DNA of 64,000 nt from JBCBSZ01 sp039818945 (GTDB lineage Bacteria; Actinomycetota; Acidimicrobiia; Acidimicrobiales; Poriferisodalaceae). The stretch is from NCBI GenBank assembly GCA_039818945.1, contig JBCBSZ010000010.1:38451-102450 (forward strand). The letters are read 5' to 3'. Numbering within the stretch: position 1 is the first letter of the stretch; every line of letters begins with the position of its first letter. The translations under genes and the position numbers were made by a program. The notes below the pieces were generated by a model that saw only the letters and a program-made list of their open reading frames with translations, did not search any database and was not told the origin of the DNA. Of this stretch, positions 24,807-33,724 are shown piece after piece.

Positions 24807-27083
24807 TCAGCCGGCGCTGAGCACGTGACGGACCGACAGGACGACCTCGTCCGCGTAGGGCTCGTCGAGCTGCTCGCCGTTGGCGTCGGCGACGTAGAAC
24901 GAGTCGACGACCTCGTGCCCGAGGGTCTGCACCTTGGCGTGCCGGATGTCGAGATCGAGCTCGGCCAGCGCCCGGGTGACGTGGTACAGCACGCCGAGGC
25001 GGTCGCCGGTCCGGACCTCGACGATCGTCGCGGTGTCGGACTCGTCGTTGGTCACCGAGATGGTGGTACGGGCCGGCGTCGGGGCGACGGGCTTGCGGGG
25101 TGCGTAGAGGCGCTCTCGTTCACGGACGCGCGCCTCGAGGGCGAGCCGGCCGCGCAGGGCCGCCTCGACGTCCTCGATCACGCCGTCCCACTGCGGTGGC
25201 TCGCCGGTCGAGCGCACGACCTTGAAGACCGAGACGGCGATGCCGTCCTCGGAGTGGGCGTTCGCCTCGAGCACGTCGAGGCCCCGCAGGGCGAGCGCGC
25301 CGGCGATGCGGCTGAAGCCGCCGGCGCGGTCGGTGTTGACCACGGTGAGCAGGTCGCCGCGCCCCTGCACGGTGAGGCCGTGCTCGGCGAGGATGCGGCG
25401 GTGCTCGTCGGTGAGGATCGAGCCGATGTCGAGGTCCTCGCCGCCGAGGCGCTGCATGACCCGCTCGACCAGGGTGTGGACCAGGCTCGCCTTCCAGCTG
25501 CCCCAGGCCGAGGGACCGGTGGCGATCGAATCGGCCTCGGTGAGCGCGCCCAGCAGCTCGAGCGTCTGGGCGTCGCCGACCTCGTCGGCCACGCGCCGGA
25601 GGGTGGCGTCGTCGGCGAGGTCGCGCCGGGTGGCCACGTCGGGCAGCAGGAGGTGGTGCTCGACGAGGCTGACCAGGGTCTGGACGTCGGCGGGAGGAAA
25701 GCCCATCCGCCTGCCGATCGTGGCGATCAGCTCCATGCCGACCTCGGTGTGATCGCCCGGGTAGCCCTTGCCCAGGTCGTGGAGCCAGGCACCGACGAGG
25801 AGCAGATCGGCACGCCGCACGCGATCGGTCAGCCGCGACGCCTCGGCCGCCGCCTCGTGGAGGTGACGATCGACGGTGAAGCGGTGGTAGGCGTTGCGCT
25901 GCGGCCGGCTCCGCACGGGCTCCCACTCGGGGAGGATCTTGCTGAGGAGGCCGACCTGATCGAGTGACTCGAGCACAGCGATCGCCGGCCGGCCCTGGCC
26001 GAGCAGGTCGATGAGGCGCTCGCGGGCGTCGCCGGGCCACGGGTCGCCGTACACCGGGAGGCGCTCGGCGAGCATCGCCAGGCTCGCCCGGTCGAGCGGG
26101 CTGTCCGATCGAGCGGCGGCCGCCGCGGCTCGCAGCGCGACCGCCGGATCGGCGACGGGGTCGGCGACGACGTGGACCGTGCCGTCGCGCCGGATCACGC
26201 CGGAGGCGAGCGGGCGATCGCGATCGACGGCCAGATCGGTCCCCCGGCCGTGGCGGCGAACGAGCCGCCAGGTCTCGTCGCCGATCCAGGTGACGGCCTT
26301 GGCCGCGGAGGCGACCCGACCCATCAGCTCGTCGGCGTCGACGCCCAGCGCCTCGCCGACGGCGTCCTGGCGCTCCAACAGCAGGCGGTCGTCGGCCCGG
26401 CTGGTCAATCGGTGCAGCTCGACGCGCACGTCGAGCAACGTGTCCTCGGCCTCGCGCAGCGAGGTGTGGTCGGTCTCGGGGAGCATCGGCCAGACGATGT
26501 CGACCCAGCGGATCGCATCGACGTCGCGCAGGCCGCCGCCCCCGGACTTGAGGTCGGGCTCGAGCAGGAAGGCCACCTCACCGAAGGTCTCGGACCGCCG
26601 ATCGACGTCGTCGACGAGCTCACCCAACAGCCGCGTCGCCGACTCGGCCCACAGGACCTCGACGTCGGCGACCAGCTCGTCGACGAGCTCGGTGTCGCCG
26701 GCCACGCAGCGCCCGCCGAGCAGCGCGCTGGCGGTCTCGAGATCGTTCGCCCCGACCGCCAGGCACTCCGGCACCGTGCGCACGGCGTGGCCCAGACGGA
26801 GGCCGGCGTCCCAGATCGGGTACCAGAAGCCGTCGGCGAGCTCGGCGATGTCGTCGACGCCCTCGTGGAGGAGCAGCACGTCGAGGTCGGAGTGCGGCGC
26901 GAGGCGGCCGCGGCCGTAGCCACCGGTGGCCACGAGCGCGAGGCGGCCGTCGATGGCGGCGGCGGTCTCGTCGAAGATCGCGCCCAGCCACCGATCGGCG
27001 GCCTCGGACAGCTGGGTCGTCAACGCCCGCCCCTGCACCGATCGATCGGCGACGAGAGCGGACCGATCCTCCACGTACCCCAT
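24807..27083 (-). CDS. glnD: Bifunctional uridylyltransferase/uridylyl-removing enzyme
   Basis: At 758 residues it has the full GlnD architecture: a nucleotidyltransferase domain with GGYGRGRLAPHSDLDVLLL (54-72, Asp66 and Asp68), an HD domain with WLHDLGKG (His435, Asp436) for the uridylyl-removing activity, then two ACT domains at the C-terminus that sense glutamine. GlnD modifies PII signalling proteins according to nitrogen status. ATG at 27083 directly precedes MGYVEDRSAL. No glnB, amtB or glnA is in this window, so its PII partner is elsewhere. A Nudix gene follows by 9 nt. Confidence 0.92.
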   Translation of the reverse strand: MGYVEDRSALVADRSVQGRALTTQLSEAADRWLGAIFDETAAAIDGRLALVATGGYGRGRLAPHSDLDVLLLHEGVDDIAELADGFWYPIWDAGLRLGHAVRTVPECLAVGANDLETASALLGGRCVAGDTELVDELVADVEVLWAESATRLLGELVDDVDRRSETFGEVAFLLEPDLKSGGGGLRDVDAIRWVDIVWPMLPETDHTSLREAEDTLLDVRVELHRLTSRADDRLLLERQDAVGEALGVDADELMGRVASAAKAVTWIGDETWRLVRRHGRGTDLAVDRDRPLASGVIRRDGTVHVVADPVADPAVALRAAAAAARSDSPLDRASLAMLAERLPVYGDPWPGDARERLIDLLGQGRPAIAVLESLDQVGLLSKILPEWEPVRSRPQRNAYHRFTVDRHLHEAAAEASRLTDRVRRADLLLVGAWLHDLGKGYPGDHTEVGMELIATIGRRMGFPPADVQTLVSLVEHHLLLPDVATRRDLADDATLRRVADEVGDAQTLELLGALTEADSIATGPSAWGSWKASLVHTLVERVMQRLGGEDLDIGSILTDEHRRILAEHGLTVQGRGDLLTVVNTDRAGGFSRIAGALALRGLDVLEANAHSEDGIAVSVFKVVRSTGEPPQWDGVIEDVEAALRGRLALEARVRERERLYAPRKPVAPTPARTTISVTNDESDTATIVEVRTGDRLGVLYHVTRALAELDLDIRHAKVQTLGHEVVDSFYVADANGEQLDEPYADEVVLSVRHVLSAG

Positions 27084-27093
27084 CCGAGGGACC

Positions 27094-27405
27094 CTACCGA
27101 CTCGACGTTCCGGGCTCGTCAGCGAGGAGGGCGGCCAGTCGCCGGAACACCCGGCTCCGGGGCAGGACCTCGTCGCACCCGGCCGCGCTGGCCTCGCTCA
27201 TGAGCGCGTCGTCGACGTGGGCGCAGAACCCGAGGGTCGGCGCCGTGATCCGGCCGACGACGTCGAGCACGCCAGGGCGGCCGACATCGAGGAGCACCAG
27301 CTCGGCCTCGGCCCCCACGAGCTCGGCCGGATCGTCGACCAGCTCGACCGCGCCGCCCAGTCGCGACCGGTCCATGAGGTCGGGCACGTAGCCGACGATC
27401 CTCAC
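27094..27405 (-). CDS. Small receiver-like (REC-fold) protein, unknown role
   Basis: A 103-residue protein with the look of a response-regulator receiver fold: an N-terminal beta strand (RIVGYVPDLMDR), ELVLLDVGRPG (beta 3 with the Asp position, here VLLDVG), a helix, TLGFCAHVDDALM and GCDEVLPRSR (beta 5/alpha 5, with Arg where Lys is usual). Without a Lys at beta 5 and with a changed acidic pocket it is probably a pseudo-receiver or a small scaffold. The GTG overlaps the preceding gene's stop (GTGA). It is the last gene of the acyl-CoA dehydrogenase operon. Confidence 0.65.
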   Translation of the reverse strand: MRIVGYVPDLMDRSRLGGAVELVDDPAELVGAEAELVLLDVGRPGVLDVVGRITAPTLGFCAHVDDALMSEASAAGCDEVLPRSRVFRRLAALLADEPGTSSR

Positions 27406-27863
27406 GGTGTCCGCCGCCGCGACAGGTGGGCCTTCGCCTTCGACGCCCCCCACGCGAGGCCGAGCTCGTGCAGCTCGGGCGCGATGTCGACGAACCCACC
27501 CGGGGTCAGGTCGTAGACGTCGTCGGGGAACAACCGCTCGGCGTCGGCGTCGCGCACGACCTCGCCGACACCGGCCTCGGCGAGGACGGCGGACGGGAAG
27601 GCGACGAGCCCGCGGACGTGATGGAGCGGGTTGGACCGCTGCTCGTCGAGGTCGAGGGCGAACAGCTCGTCGAGCTCGCCCCGCAGCTGCGTCGCCGCGG
27701 CTGCGCCCGCGGCGACGGCCGCCGCCCTGACCTCGGGCGGCGTCGACCCGGCCCAGGCGTCGTGCAGCTCGCACACCCGGCGCTCGACCCACGCCGGGAT
27801 CGCGGCGACGAGCTCGTCGGTGAGACGGGCCGACAGCTCGGCGAACAGCGCGTCGTCGCCCAT
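27402..27863 (-). CDS. Conserved hypothetical protein in acyl-CoA dehydrogenase operon
   Basis: A 153-residue, mostly helical acidic protein, starting MGDDALFAELSARLTDELV. A central YDLTPGGFVDIAPELHELG segment looks like a structured loop and the C-terminus is basic. I recognise no domain. It begins 6 nt after the dehydrogenase stop and overlaps the receiver-like gene by 4 bp, so all three are one operon. Because the dehydrogenase resembles FadE-type enzymes of unusual acyl substrates, a chaperone or regulatory role is possible, but that is a guess. Confidence 0.6.
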   Translation of the reverse strand: MGDDALFAELSARLTDELVAAIPAWVERRVCELHDAWAGSTPPEVRAAAVAAGAAAATQLRGELDELFALDLDEQRSNPLHHVRGLVAFPSAVLAEAGVGEVVRDADAERLFPDDVYDLTPGGFVDIAPELHELGLAWGASKAKAHLSRRRTP

Positions 27864-27869
27864 GAGGAC

Positions 27870-29663
27870 CTACAGCCGGGACTCGGGCAGGTCGAACGTG
27901 CTCCCCGCCCCGGCGGTGGCCATCTCCGCCAGCGAGGCGCTCTCGGGCAGCAGCCGCTCGACGTAGAAGCGGGCGACGGTGATCTTGTCGGTGAGGAAGT
28001 CGTCGTCGTAGCCCGAGCCGCCCTCGGCCAGGGCCCGGTGCGCGACGAGCGCCGAGCGGGCGAGGTCGTGGCCGCCCTCGACCACCCCGAAGAGCCGCAG
28101 GTAGGCCGTCGAGCCGACGAGGGCATCGACGGTGTCGGCGCCGAGGCGGCCGAGCAGCCAGTCGCTCGCCTCCTCGACCCGGCCGATGGCCGCGGCCAGC
28201 CCGGGGGCGAGGTCGGCCAGCCCCTCGACGGCGCCGAGCTCGTCGACGGTCTCGCGCATGCGGGCGAGCTCGGCCTTGACGACCTGGCCGCCCTCCATCG
28301 GGAGCTTGCGCCCGACGAGGTCGGCGGCCTGGATGCCGTTGGTGCCCTCGTAGATCGGGGAGATACGGGCGTCGCGCCACTGCTGGGCGATGCCGGTCTC
28401 CTCGACGTAGCCCATGCCGCCGAAGACCTGCAGCGCCATCGAGGTCATCTCGACGCCCAGATCGGTCCCCCAGCCCTTCGAGATCGGCGTGAGCAGCGCC
28501 GCCTCGGCCTCGCCGTGCGTCCGCTCGGCGGGGTCGGTCGCGTGGTGGGCGCGGTCGATGGCGGCGGCGTTGCGGTACATCACGCACCGCATCGCCTCGT
28601 TGTTGGCGCGGATCGTCATCAGCATCCGACGGACGTCGGGGTGCTCGACGATCGGGGAGGCCTCGCCCCTGGGTCGCGCGGAGCCGACCGCCCGGCCCTG
28701 CACCCGCTCCCGGGCGTAGTCGACGGCGTGCTGGCGAGCCCGTTCGCTCAGCGACAGCCCCTGGAGGCCGACCGACAGGCGAGCGTTGTTCATCATCGTG
28801 AACATGAACCGCATGCCGGCGTGCTCGTCGCCGATGAGGAAGCCGGTGGCGTCCTCGAAGGCGAGCACGCAGGTCGGGCTGGCGTGGATGCCGACCTTGT
28901 GCTCGATCGACACGACCGAGACGGCGTTGCGCTCGCCGGGCGCCCCGTCGGCATCGGGCAGGAACTTCGGGACGATGAAGCACGAGATGCCCTTGGTCCC
29001 GGGGGGAGCGTCCGGCGTGCGCGCCAGCACGAGGTGGACGATGTTCTCGGCCAGCTCGTGCTCGCCGTAGGTGATGTAGATCTTCTGCCCGGTGATCCGG
29101 TACGTGCCGTCCTCGGCGGGGACCGCCCTCGTCGCCACCGCACCGACGTCGGAGCCGGCCTGGGGCTCGGTGAGGTTCATCGTGCCGCTCCACTCACCGG
29201 TAATGAGCTTGGGCAGGTAGGTGGCGCGCTGCTCGTCGGAGGCGTGGGCGCTGAGGAGATCGACCGCGCCCTGCGTGAGCAGCGGGCACAGCGAGAACCC
29301 CATGTTCGCCGAGGTGAGCATCTCCTGCACGGCCAGGGCCGTGAGCCACGGGAACCCGCCCCCGCCGTACTCCTGATCGAAGGGCACCGACCCCCACCCC
29401 GCGTCGACGTACTGCGCGTAGGCGTCGTCGAAGCCGGGGGCGGTCACGACCCGATCGCCGTCGAGGCGGGCGCCCTCGACGTCGCCGACCCGGTTGAGCG
29501 GCGCCATCACGTCCTCGAAGAACCGCGCCGACTCCTCGACGAGCGCGACGACCGTGTCGAGGTCGGCGTGCTCGAAGTCGGGCAGGGCGGCCAGCGACGG
29601 CAGATCGGCGATGTGCTCCAGCACGAATCGGATGTCGTCGACCGGGGCGCGGTAGTCGGTCAA
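27870..29663 (-). CDS. Acyl-CoA dehydrogenase, large (C-terminal domain-containing) class
   Basis: A 597-residue FAD enzyme of the large acyl-CoA dehydrogenase class with an extra C-terminal domain (about 470-597). Landmarks are NLTEPQAGSDVGA, GQKIYITYGEHEL, QVFGGMGYVEE and IYEGTNGIQAADLVGRK with the likely catalytic Glu in YEGTNG. It forms the alpha,beta double bond of acyl-CoAs and passes electrons to ETF. The start is TTG at 29663 (MTDYRAP), with GGAGG upstream and no ATG or GTG nearby that fits. Two small unknown genes follow in operon. Confidence 0.9.
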   Translation of the reverse strand: MTDYRAPVDDIRFVLEHIADLPSLAALPDFEHADLDTVVALVEESARFFEDVMAPLNRVGDVEGARLDGDRVVTAPGFDDAYAQYVDAGWGSVPFDQEYGGGGFPWLTALAVQEMLTSANMGFSLCPLLTQGAVDLLSAHASDEQRATYLPKLITGEWSGTMNLTEPQAGSDVGAVATRAVPAEDGTYRITGQKIYITYGEHELAENIVHLVLARTPDAPPGTKGISCFIVPKFLPDADGAPGERNAVSVVSIEHKVGIHASPTCVLAFEDATGFLIGDEHAGMRFMFTMMNNARLSVGLQGLSLSERARQHAVDYARERVQGRAVGSARPRGEASPIVEHPDVRRMLMTIRANNEAMRCVMYRNAAAIDRAHHATDPAERTHGEAEAALLTPISKGWGTDLGVEMTSMALQVFGGMGYVEETGIAQQWRDARISPIYEGTNGIQAADLVGRKLPMEGGQVVKAELARMRETVDELGAVEGLADLAPGLAAAIGRVEEASDWLLGRLGADTVDALVGSTAYLRLFGVVEGGHDLARSALVAHRALAEGGSGYDDDFLTDKITVARFYVERLLPESASLAEMATAGAGSTFDLPESRL

Positions 29664-29770
29664 GGTGCCTCCCTCCGGGTGCCGCTCATCGTATTGCGTG
29701 GGGGTGAATCCCCGACGTCCGCACGACGCTGTAGGACACTGGTCGACCCTCCCCCGCTCGCGGAGACCCG

Positions 29771-31252
29771 ATGCGCCGCAACCCATCCCGCCCCCGACGA
29801 CGGCCGCTCCTCGTCGGCCTCGTCGCCCTCGGGCTGTTGGCCGCTGCCTGCGAGGACGTCGACGACTCGCTGGTGACGCCGGCGACCACCACGATCCCCA
29901 CCACCGACCCACCGCTCACGACCCAGCCGTCGGCGTCGACCACGGCACCGCCCACGACGGCGGCTGCGGCCGGCGGCGAGGACGGCGTGCTGCGCATCGC
30001 CTCCCTGCTCCCGGCGACGGGCAGCCTGGCGGCCTTCGGTCCCCCGCTCATCGAGGCGGTCGAGCTCGCCGTCATCGACATCAACGCCGCCGGGGGTGTG
30101 CTCGGACAGCCCGTCGAGCTGCTCGCCGCCGACAGCGGCTCCGATGCCGACGTGGCCGCCACCGAGGTCGGCGCGCTCCTCGACGGCGGAGCCGACGTCG
30201 TGATCGGGCCGGTCGTCGGCGGGGTGACGCGTCGGGTGTTCGACACGGTGATCTCCCGCCCGGCGCTGAGCTGCCTCCCGTCGACCACCGCGGCCGACAT
30301 CGGCGTCCGCGACAGCCCGTTCGCCATCCGCACGGCGCCGTCCGACGACCTCCAGGCGCTCGCGCTGGCCGAGCTGGCCGCCGGCGACGAACCGGCCTCG
30401 GTGACGCTGCTCGCACCCGAGGACGAGCGGGGCCTGCGCTTCGCCTCCGGCATCGCCGCCGAGCTGACGACGCTCGAGATCGAGCTCGCCGGCGAGGTCG
30501 TCTACGACCCCGAGAGCGAGGACCTGTCCGACACGGTCCAGGCCGTCGTCGACGCCGGCGGTGATGTCGTCGCCGTGCTCGGCGCGATCGACGAGGCCCC
30601 GCTGGTGGCCGACCTCGTCGCGGCCGGCATCGACGGCGGGTCGATCCTCGTCACCGACGCGCTGGCCGGCCCCCAGCTCGGCGAGCGCGCCTCCGAGGAG
30701 GATCCCGGCGTCGTCGAGGGCGTGCGGGGAACGGTGCCGACCGACCTCGCACCCCAGGGCGCCGAGTTCTTCCTGCCGGCGTTCGTGGACTTCGCCGGCA
30801 ACATCGACACGTTCTTCGCCGCGCAGGCCTACGACTGCGTCGCCGTCGTCGCCCTCGCCGCGGTCAGCGTCAGCTCGACCGACCCCGCGACCCTCACCGG
30901 CGCGCTGGTCGACGTGACCGTCGGCGGGACGCCCTGCGACACGATCGCCGAGTGCGTGACGCTGCTCGGCGCCGGGGAGGACATCGACTACGTCGGGGCG
31001 TCGGGCGTCGATCTCGACGACGCCGGCGAGGCGACGAGCGCCGTCTACGACGTGTTCACCTTCGACGCCGACGGCACCCAGCAGCCGCTCACCCAGCTCG
31101 GCGTCGGCCCAGCCGCCGCCGCGCTCGCCGCCGCGGAGGCCGAGGGCGACGCCGAGGAGGGCGACGGCGAGGAGGGCGACGGCGAGGACCCCGCCGACCC
31201 TGCCGACGGCGACGAGGACCCCGACGCGACCGACGAGGACGAGGGGACCTGA
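29771..31252 (+). CDS. Branched-chain-type solute-binding lipoprotein
   Basis: A 493-residue lipoprotein: signal peptide and lipobox LLAAACED, a Thr/Pro-rich linker, then a periplasmic-binding type I fold (IASLLPATGSLAAFGPP, AVELAVIDINAAGG, IGPVVGGVTRRVF, FFAAQAYDCVAVVALAA) of the Leu/Ile/Val-binding kind. It probably feeds an ABC importer, but no permease or ATPase genes are adjacent. It ends in an unusual Glu/Asp/Gly-rich tail of about 45 residues built on repeated short EEGDGE/DPAD units. Divergent from the dehydrogenase operon across 107 bp. Confidence 0.85.
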   Translation: MRRNPSRPRRRPLLVGLVALGLLAAACEDVDDSLVTPATTTIPTTDPPLTTQPSASTTAPPTTAAAAGGEDGVLRIASLLPATGSLAAFGPPLIEAVELAVIDINAAGGVLGQPVELLAADSGSDADVAATEVGALLDGGADVVIGPVVGGVTRRVFDTVISRPALSCLPSTTAADIGVRDSPFAIRTAPSDDLQALALAELAAGDEPASVTLLAPEDERGLRFASGIAAELTTLEIELAGEVVYDPESEDLSDTVQAVVDAGGDVVAVLGAIDEAPLVADLVAAGIDGGSILVTDALAGPQLGERASEEDPGVVEGVRGTVPTDLAPQGAEFFLPAFVDFAGNIDTFFAAQAYDCVAVVALAAVSVSSTDPATLTGALVDVTVGGTPCDTIAECVTLLGAGEDIDYVGASGVDLDDAGEATSAVYDVFTFDADGTQQPLTQLGVGPAAAALAAAEAEGDAEEGDGEEGDGEDPADPADGDEDPDATDEDEGT

Positions 31253-31258
31253 GCCCCG

Positions 31259-32737
31259 TCAGTCGGCGGTGGCGCCCACCAGCGAGGTGGTGCCGTCGAC
31301 CGGGCAGCTGAGGCCCTCCTCGAGGTCGAGGCACGGCACCTCGTCGGTGGTCCCGAGCGTCAACCAGGCGATGAGGGCCGAGGCGGCCACGAGCGCTGCG
31401 CCGACGAGCACGGCGTCGCCGTAGCTCTCGCCGAGCAGCACCGGATCCGACAGACCATCTCCGGAGAGGCCCACGAGGGCCGGGACGCCGGCGACCGTCA
31501 ACAACCCCCCGGTGCGCGAGACGGCGTTGTTCACGCCGGACGCGGCCCCCATCTGGTCGTCGGGCACCGAGGCGAGGACGGTGGCGGTCACCGGCGCGAC
31601 CGACAGCGCCAGCCCGCCACCGAAGACGATCGCCCCCGGTGCGACGTCCGTCAGCCAGTTCGGCGACTCGCCGATGCGCGAGAGCAGCACCATGCCCCCG
31701 GCGATGAGCAGCGGCCCGACCGTCAGCGGGATGCGAGGTCCGATCCGCTTCGCCAGCGCGCCGGCCCGCGAGGAGAAGAGCAGCATCAGGACCGTGACCG
31801 GCAGCATCGCCGACCCGGCCTCCAGCGCGCTCCAGCCTCCGACGACCTGCAGGTTGACCGTCAGCAGGAAGAAGACGACCCCCATCCCGCCGTAGAGGAT
31901 CAGCGTGATCAGGTTGGCACCGGCGAAGGTCCGGTCGGCGAAGAGCCCGATCGGCAGGAGCGGCGCGGGGTGCCGTCGCTCGACCACGACGAGGGCGACC
32001 AGCGCGAGCACGGTGACGACCGCGAGGACGAGCTCGAGCGGCCCCACACCGTCCCCGGCGGCGATGAACGCGTAGGACAGGGCGCCGAGCACCACCACCG
32101 ACCAGACGGCACCCCACCAGTCGAGCGGGTGGTCGTGGTCGCTGGACGAGCTCTCCGGGATGGACCGGCTGAGGACGAGCACGGCGAGGACGAGCGGCAG
32201 GTTGAGCAGGAACACCCATCGCCAGTTGGCGACGTCGACCAGGAGCCCCCCGACGAGCGGGCCGATGGCGCCGGCGATGCCACCGAGACCCGACCAGGCG
32301 CCGACGCCCTCGCTGCGGTCGTCGGGGCGCAGGCTCGCCTGGATGATCGCCAGCGAGCCCGGCGTGAGCAGCGCACCGCCGATGCCCTGGAGCAGTCGTG
32401 CGACGATGAGGAACTCGACGGTCGGAGCGATCGCGCACAGCAGCGAGGCGACGCCGAACCAGGCCACGCCGATCTCGTAGATCCGGACCCGGCCGTAGCG
32501 GTCGCCCATCGCTCCCCCGACGAGGATGAGCGAGGCGATCGAGAGCATGTAGGCGTTGACCACCCACTGCTGGGCGGCCGTGGACGCCTCGAGGTCGACG
32601 GCGAGCGCCGGGAGCGCGACGTTGACGACGGTGGCCGTCAACATCGCGACCGCGGACCCGAGCACGGTGGTCCCGACCACGGTGCGGCCGAGGCGCGAGC
32701 GGAGCTCGATGTCGCCGGCGGCCTCGCTGTCGGTCAT
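31259..32737 (-). CDS. MFS transporter, DHA2 (EmrB/QacA) family
   Basis: A 492-residue, 14-helix drug:H+ antiporter-type MFS protein. Family motifs are VNVALPALAVDL after helix 1, GGAMGDRYGRVR (motif A) and RLLQGIGGALLTPGSL (motif B). The C-terminal cytoplasmic tail reads DEVPCLDLEEGLSCPVDG, with two Cys. It exports drugs or metabolites; the substrate is unknown. It converges on the binding-protein gene with only 6 bp between stops and is followed upstream by the methyltransferase gene on the same strand. Confidence 0.88.
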   Translation of the reverse strand: MTDSEAAGDIELRSRLGRTVVGTTVLGSAVAMLTATVVNVALPALAVDLEASTAAQQWVVNAYMLSIASLILVGGAMGDRYGRVRIYEIGVAWFGVASLLCAIAPTVEFLIVARLLQGIGGALLTPGSLAIIQASLRPDDRSEGVGAWSGLGGIAGAIGPLVGGLLVDVANWRWVFLLNLPLVLAVLVLSRSIPESSSSDHDHPLDWWGAVWSVVVLGALSYAFIAAGDGVGPLELVLAVVTVLALVALVVVERRHPAPLLPIGLFADRTFAGANLITLILYGGMGVVFFLLTVNLQVVGGWSALEAGSAMLPVTVLMLLFSSRAGALAKRIGPRIPLTVGPLLIAGGMVLLSRIGESPNWLTDVAPGAIVFGGGLALSVAPVTATVLASVPDDQMGAASGVNNAVSRTGGLLTVAGVPALVGLSGDGLSDPVLLGESYGDAVLVGAALVAASALIAWLTLGTTDEVPCLDLEEGLSCPVDGTTSLVGATAD

Positions 32738-32767
32738 GGTCGGCCTCCGGTGGGGGTCACGGCCCGG

Positions 32768-33724
32768 TCAGGGCCGTCGGCAGAGGTAGGCGAGCAGGTA
32801 GCAGCGCTCGATGTCGGCGAAGACGCCGGTGTGGTGCATCTCCGAGGGGTCGAAGCGCCCGGAGTCGAAGGTGTGCGGCAGGTGGGTGAGCCCGAGCTCG
32901 CGCTCGACGTCGAAGCCGGCGGCGACGAGCTTCTTGCGGAGCGGCTCGTGGTCGTACTCGATGTCGTGGTCCGGGTTCGTGACGGCGAGCCCGGTGCCCT
33001 CGAGCTGCAGGCGGCAGGCGGCCCCGTTCGGTGTGTCGAGCGCCAGGTGGCCACCGGGCCGCAGCACCCGCATGACCTCGGCGAGCACCTGGTCGCCCAC
33101 GTCCTCCGGCACGTGCTCGAACGTCTGGCCGGAGTAGACGAGGTCGAACGAGCCGTCGTCGAAGCGGGAGAGGTCGGCCATGGAGTGGAACGAGTACTCG
33201 ACCGGTCCGAGGCGGCTCTGGACCGGCTCGTCTGACCGCATCTGCTGGTACAGCGGGTGCCGCTCGTCGGGGTCGAGATCGACGATCACCATGCGCTCGA
33301 AGGGGTACGGGTACCCGAGGTGGACCATCGCCCCCTCGGTCGACTGCTGGTGCGTGCCGCCGAGGTCGAGGATCCGGGCCGCCTGCGGCAGCTGCTGCAC
33401 GAACAGGCACCGCGAGCGGTGGATGGCGATGCCGGCGTCGGCGTAGCGCAGGGCGTGCCCGAACCAGTACTCGTCGCTGCCCTTCATCTCGTCGACCACG
33501 GCCCGCCGATCGCGGCTCCCGGCCGCCAGGTGGTCGAGGTAGTTCTGCAGCCCGCCGTCGTCGGCGGGCCGACCGAGCACGTAGTCGTACGCCAGCCGGA
33601 CATGGGTCTCGGCGTCGAGCTCGTCGATCGCGGTGGGCGAGGCGGGGACCAGGCCGGGGACACGACCGGCGACCCGGCGGATCAGACCTCGCATCGCCGC
33701 ATCGTAACGACCGAATCGGCTCAT
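32768..33724 (-). CDS. DUF4214-methyltransferase fusion
   Basis: A 318-residue protein (from the ATG at 33724). Residues about 35-90 match DUF4214 (LAYDYVLGRPADDGGLQNYL), a helical domain often found next to glycan-acting enzymes. The rest is a class I SAM methyltransferase: ILDLGGTHQQS (motif I), VIVDLDPDE, DLVYSGQTFEHVPED and VLRPGGHLALDT. I chose 33724 because it gives an ATGA overlap with the SDR stop; a second ATG at 33694 (MRGLIRRV) is also plausible. The target could be a saccharide or glycosylated protein, in line with the DUF4214 part. Confidence 0.82.
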   Translation of the reverse strand: MSRFGRYDAAMRGLIRRVAGRVPGLVPASPTAIDELDAETHVRLAYDYVLGRPADDGGLQNYLDHLAAGSRDRRAVVDEMKGSDEYWFGHALRYADAGIAIHRSRCLFVQQLPQAARILDLGGTHQQSTEGAMVHLGYPYPFERMVIVDLDPDERHPLYQQMRSDEPVQSRLGPVEYSFHSMADLSRFDDGSFDLVYSGQTFEHVPEDVGDQVLAEVMRVLRPGGHLALDTPNGAACRLQLEGTGLAVTNPDHDIEYDHEPLRKKLVAAGFDVERELGLTHLPHTFDSGRFDPSEMHHTGVFADIERCYLLAYLCRRP

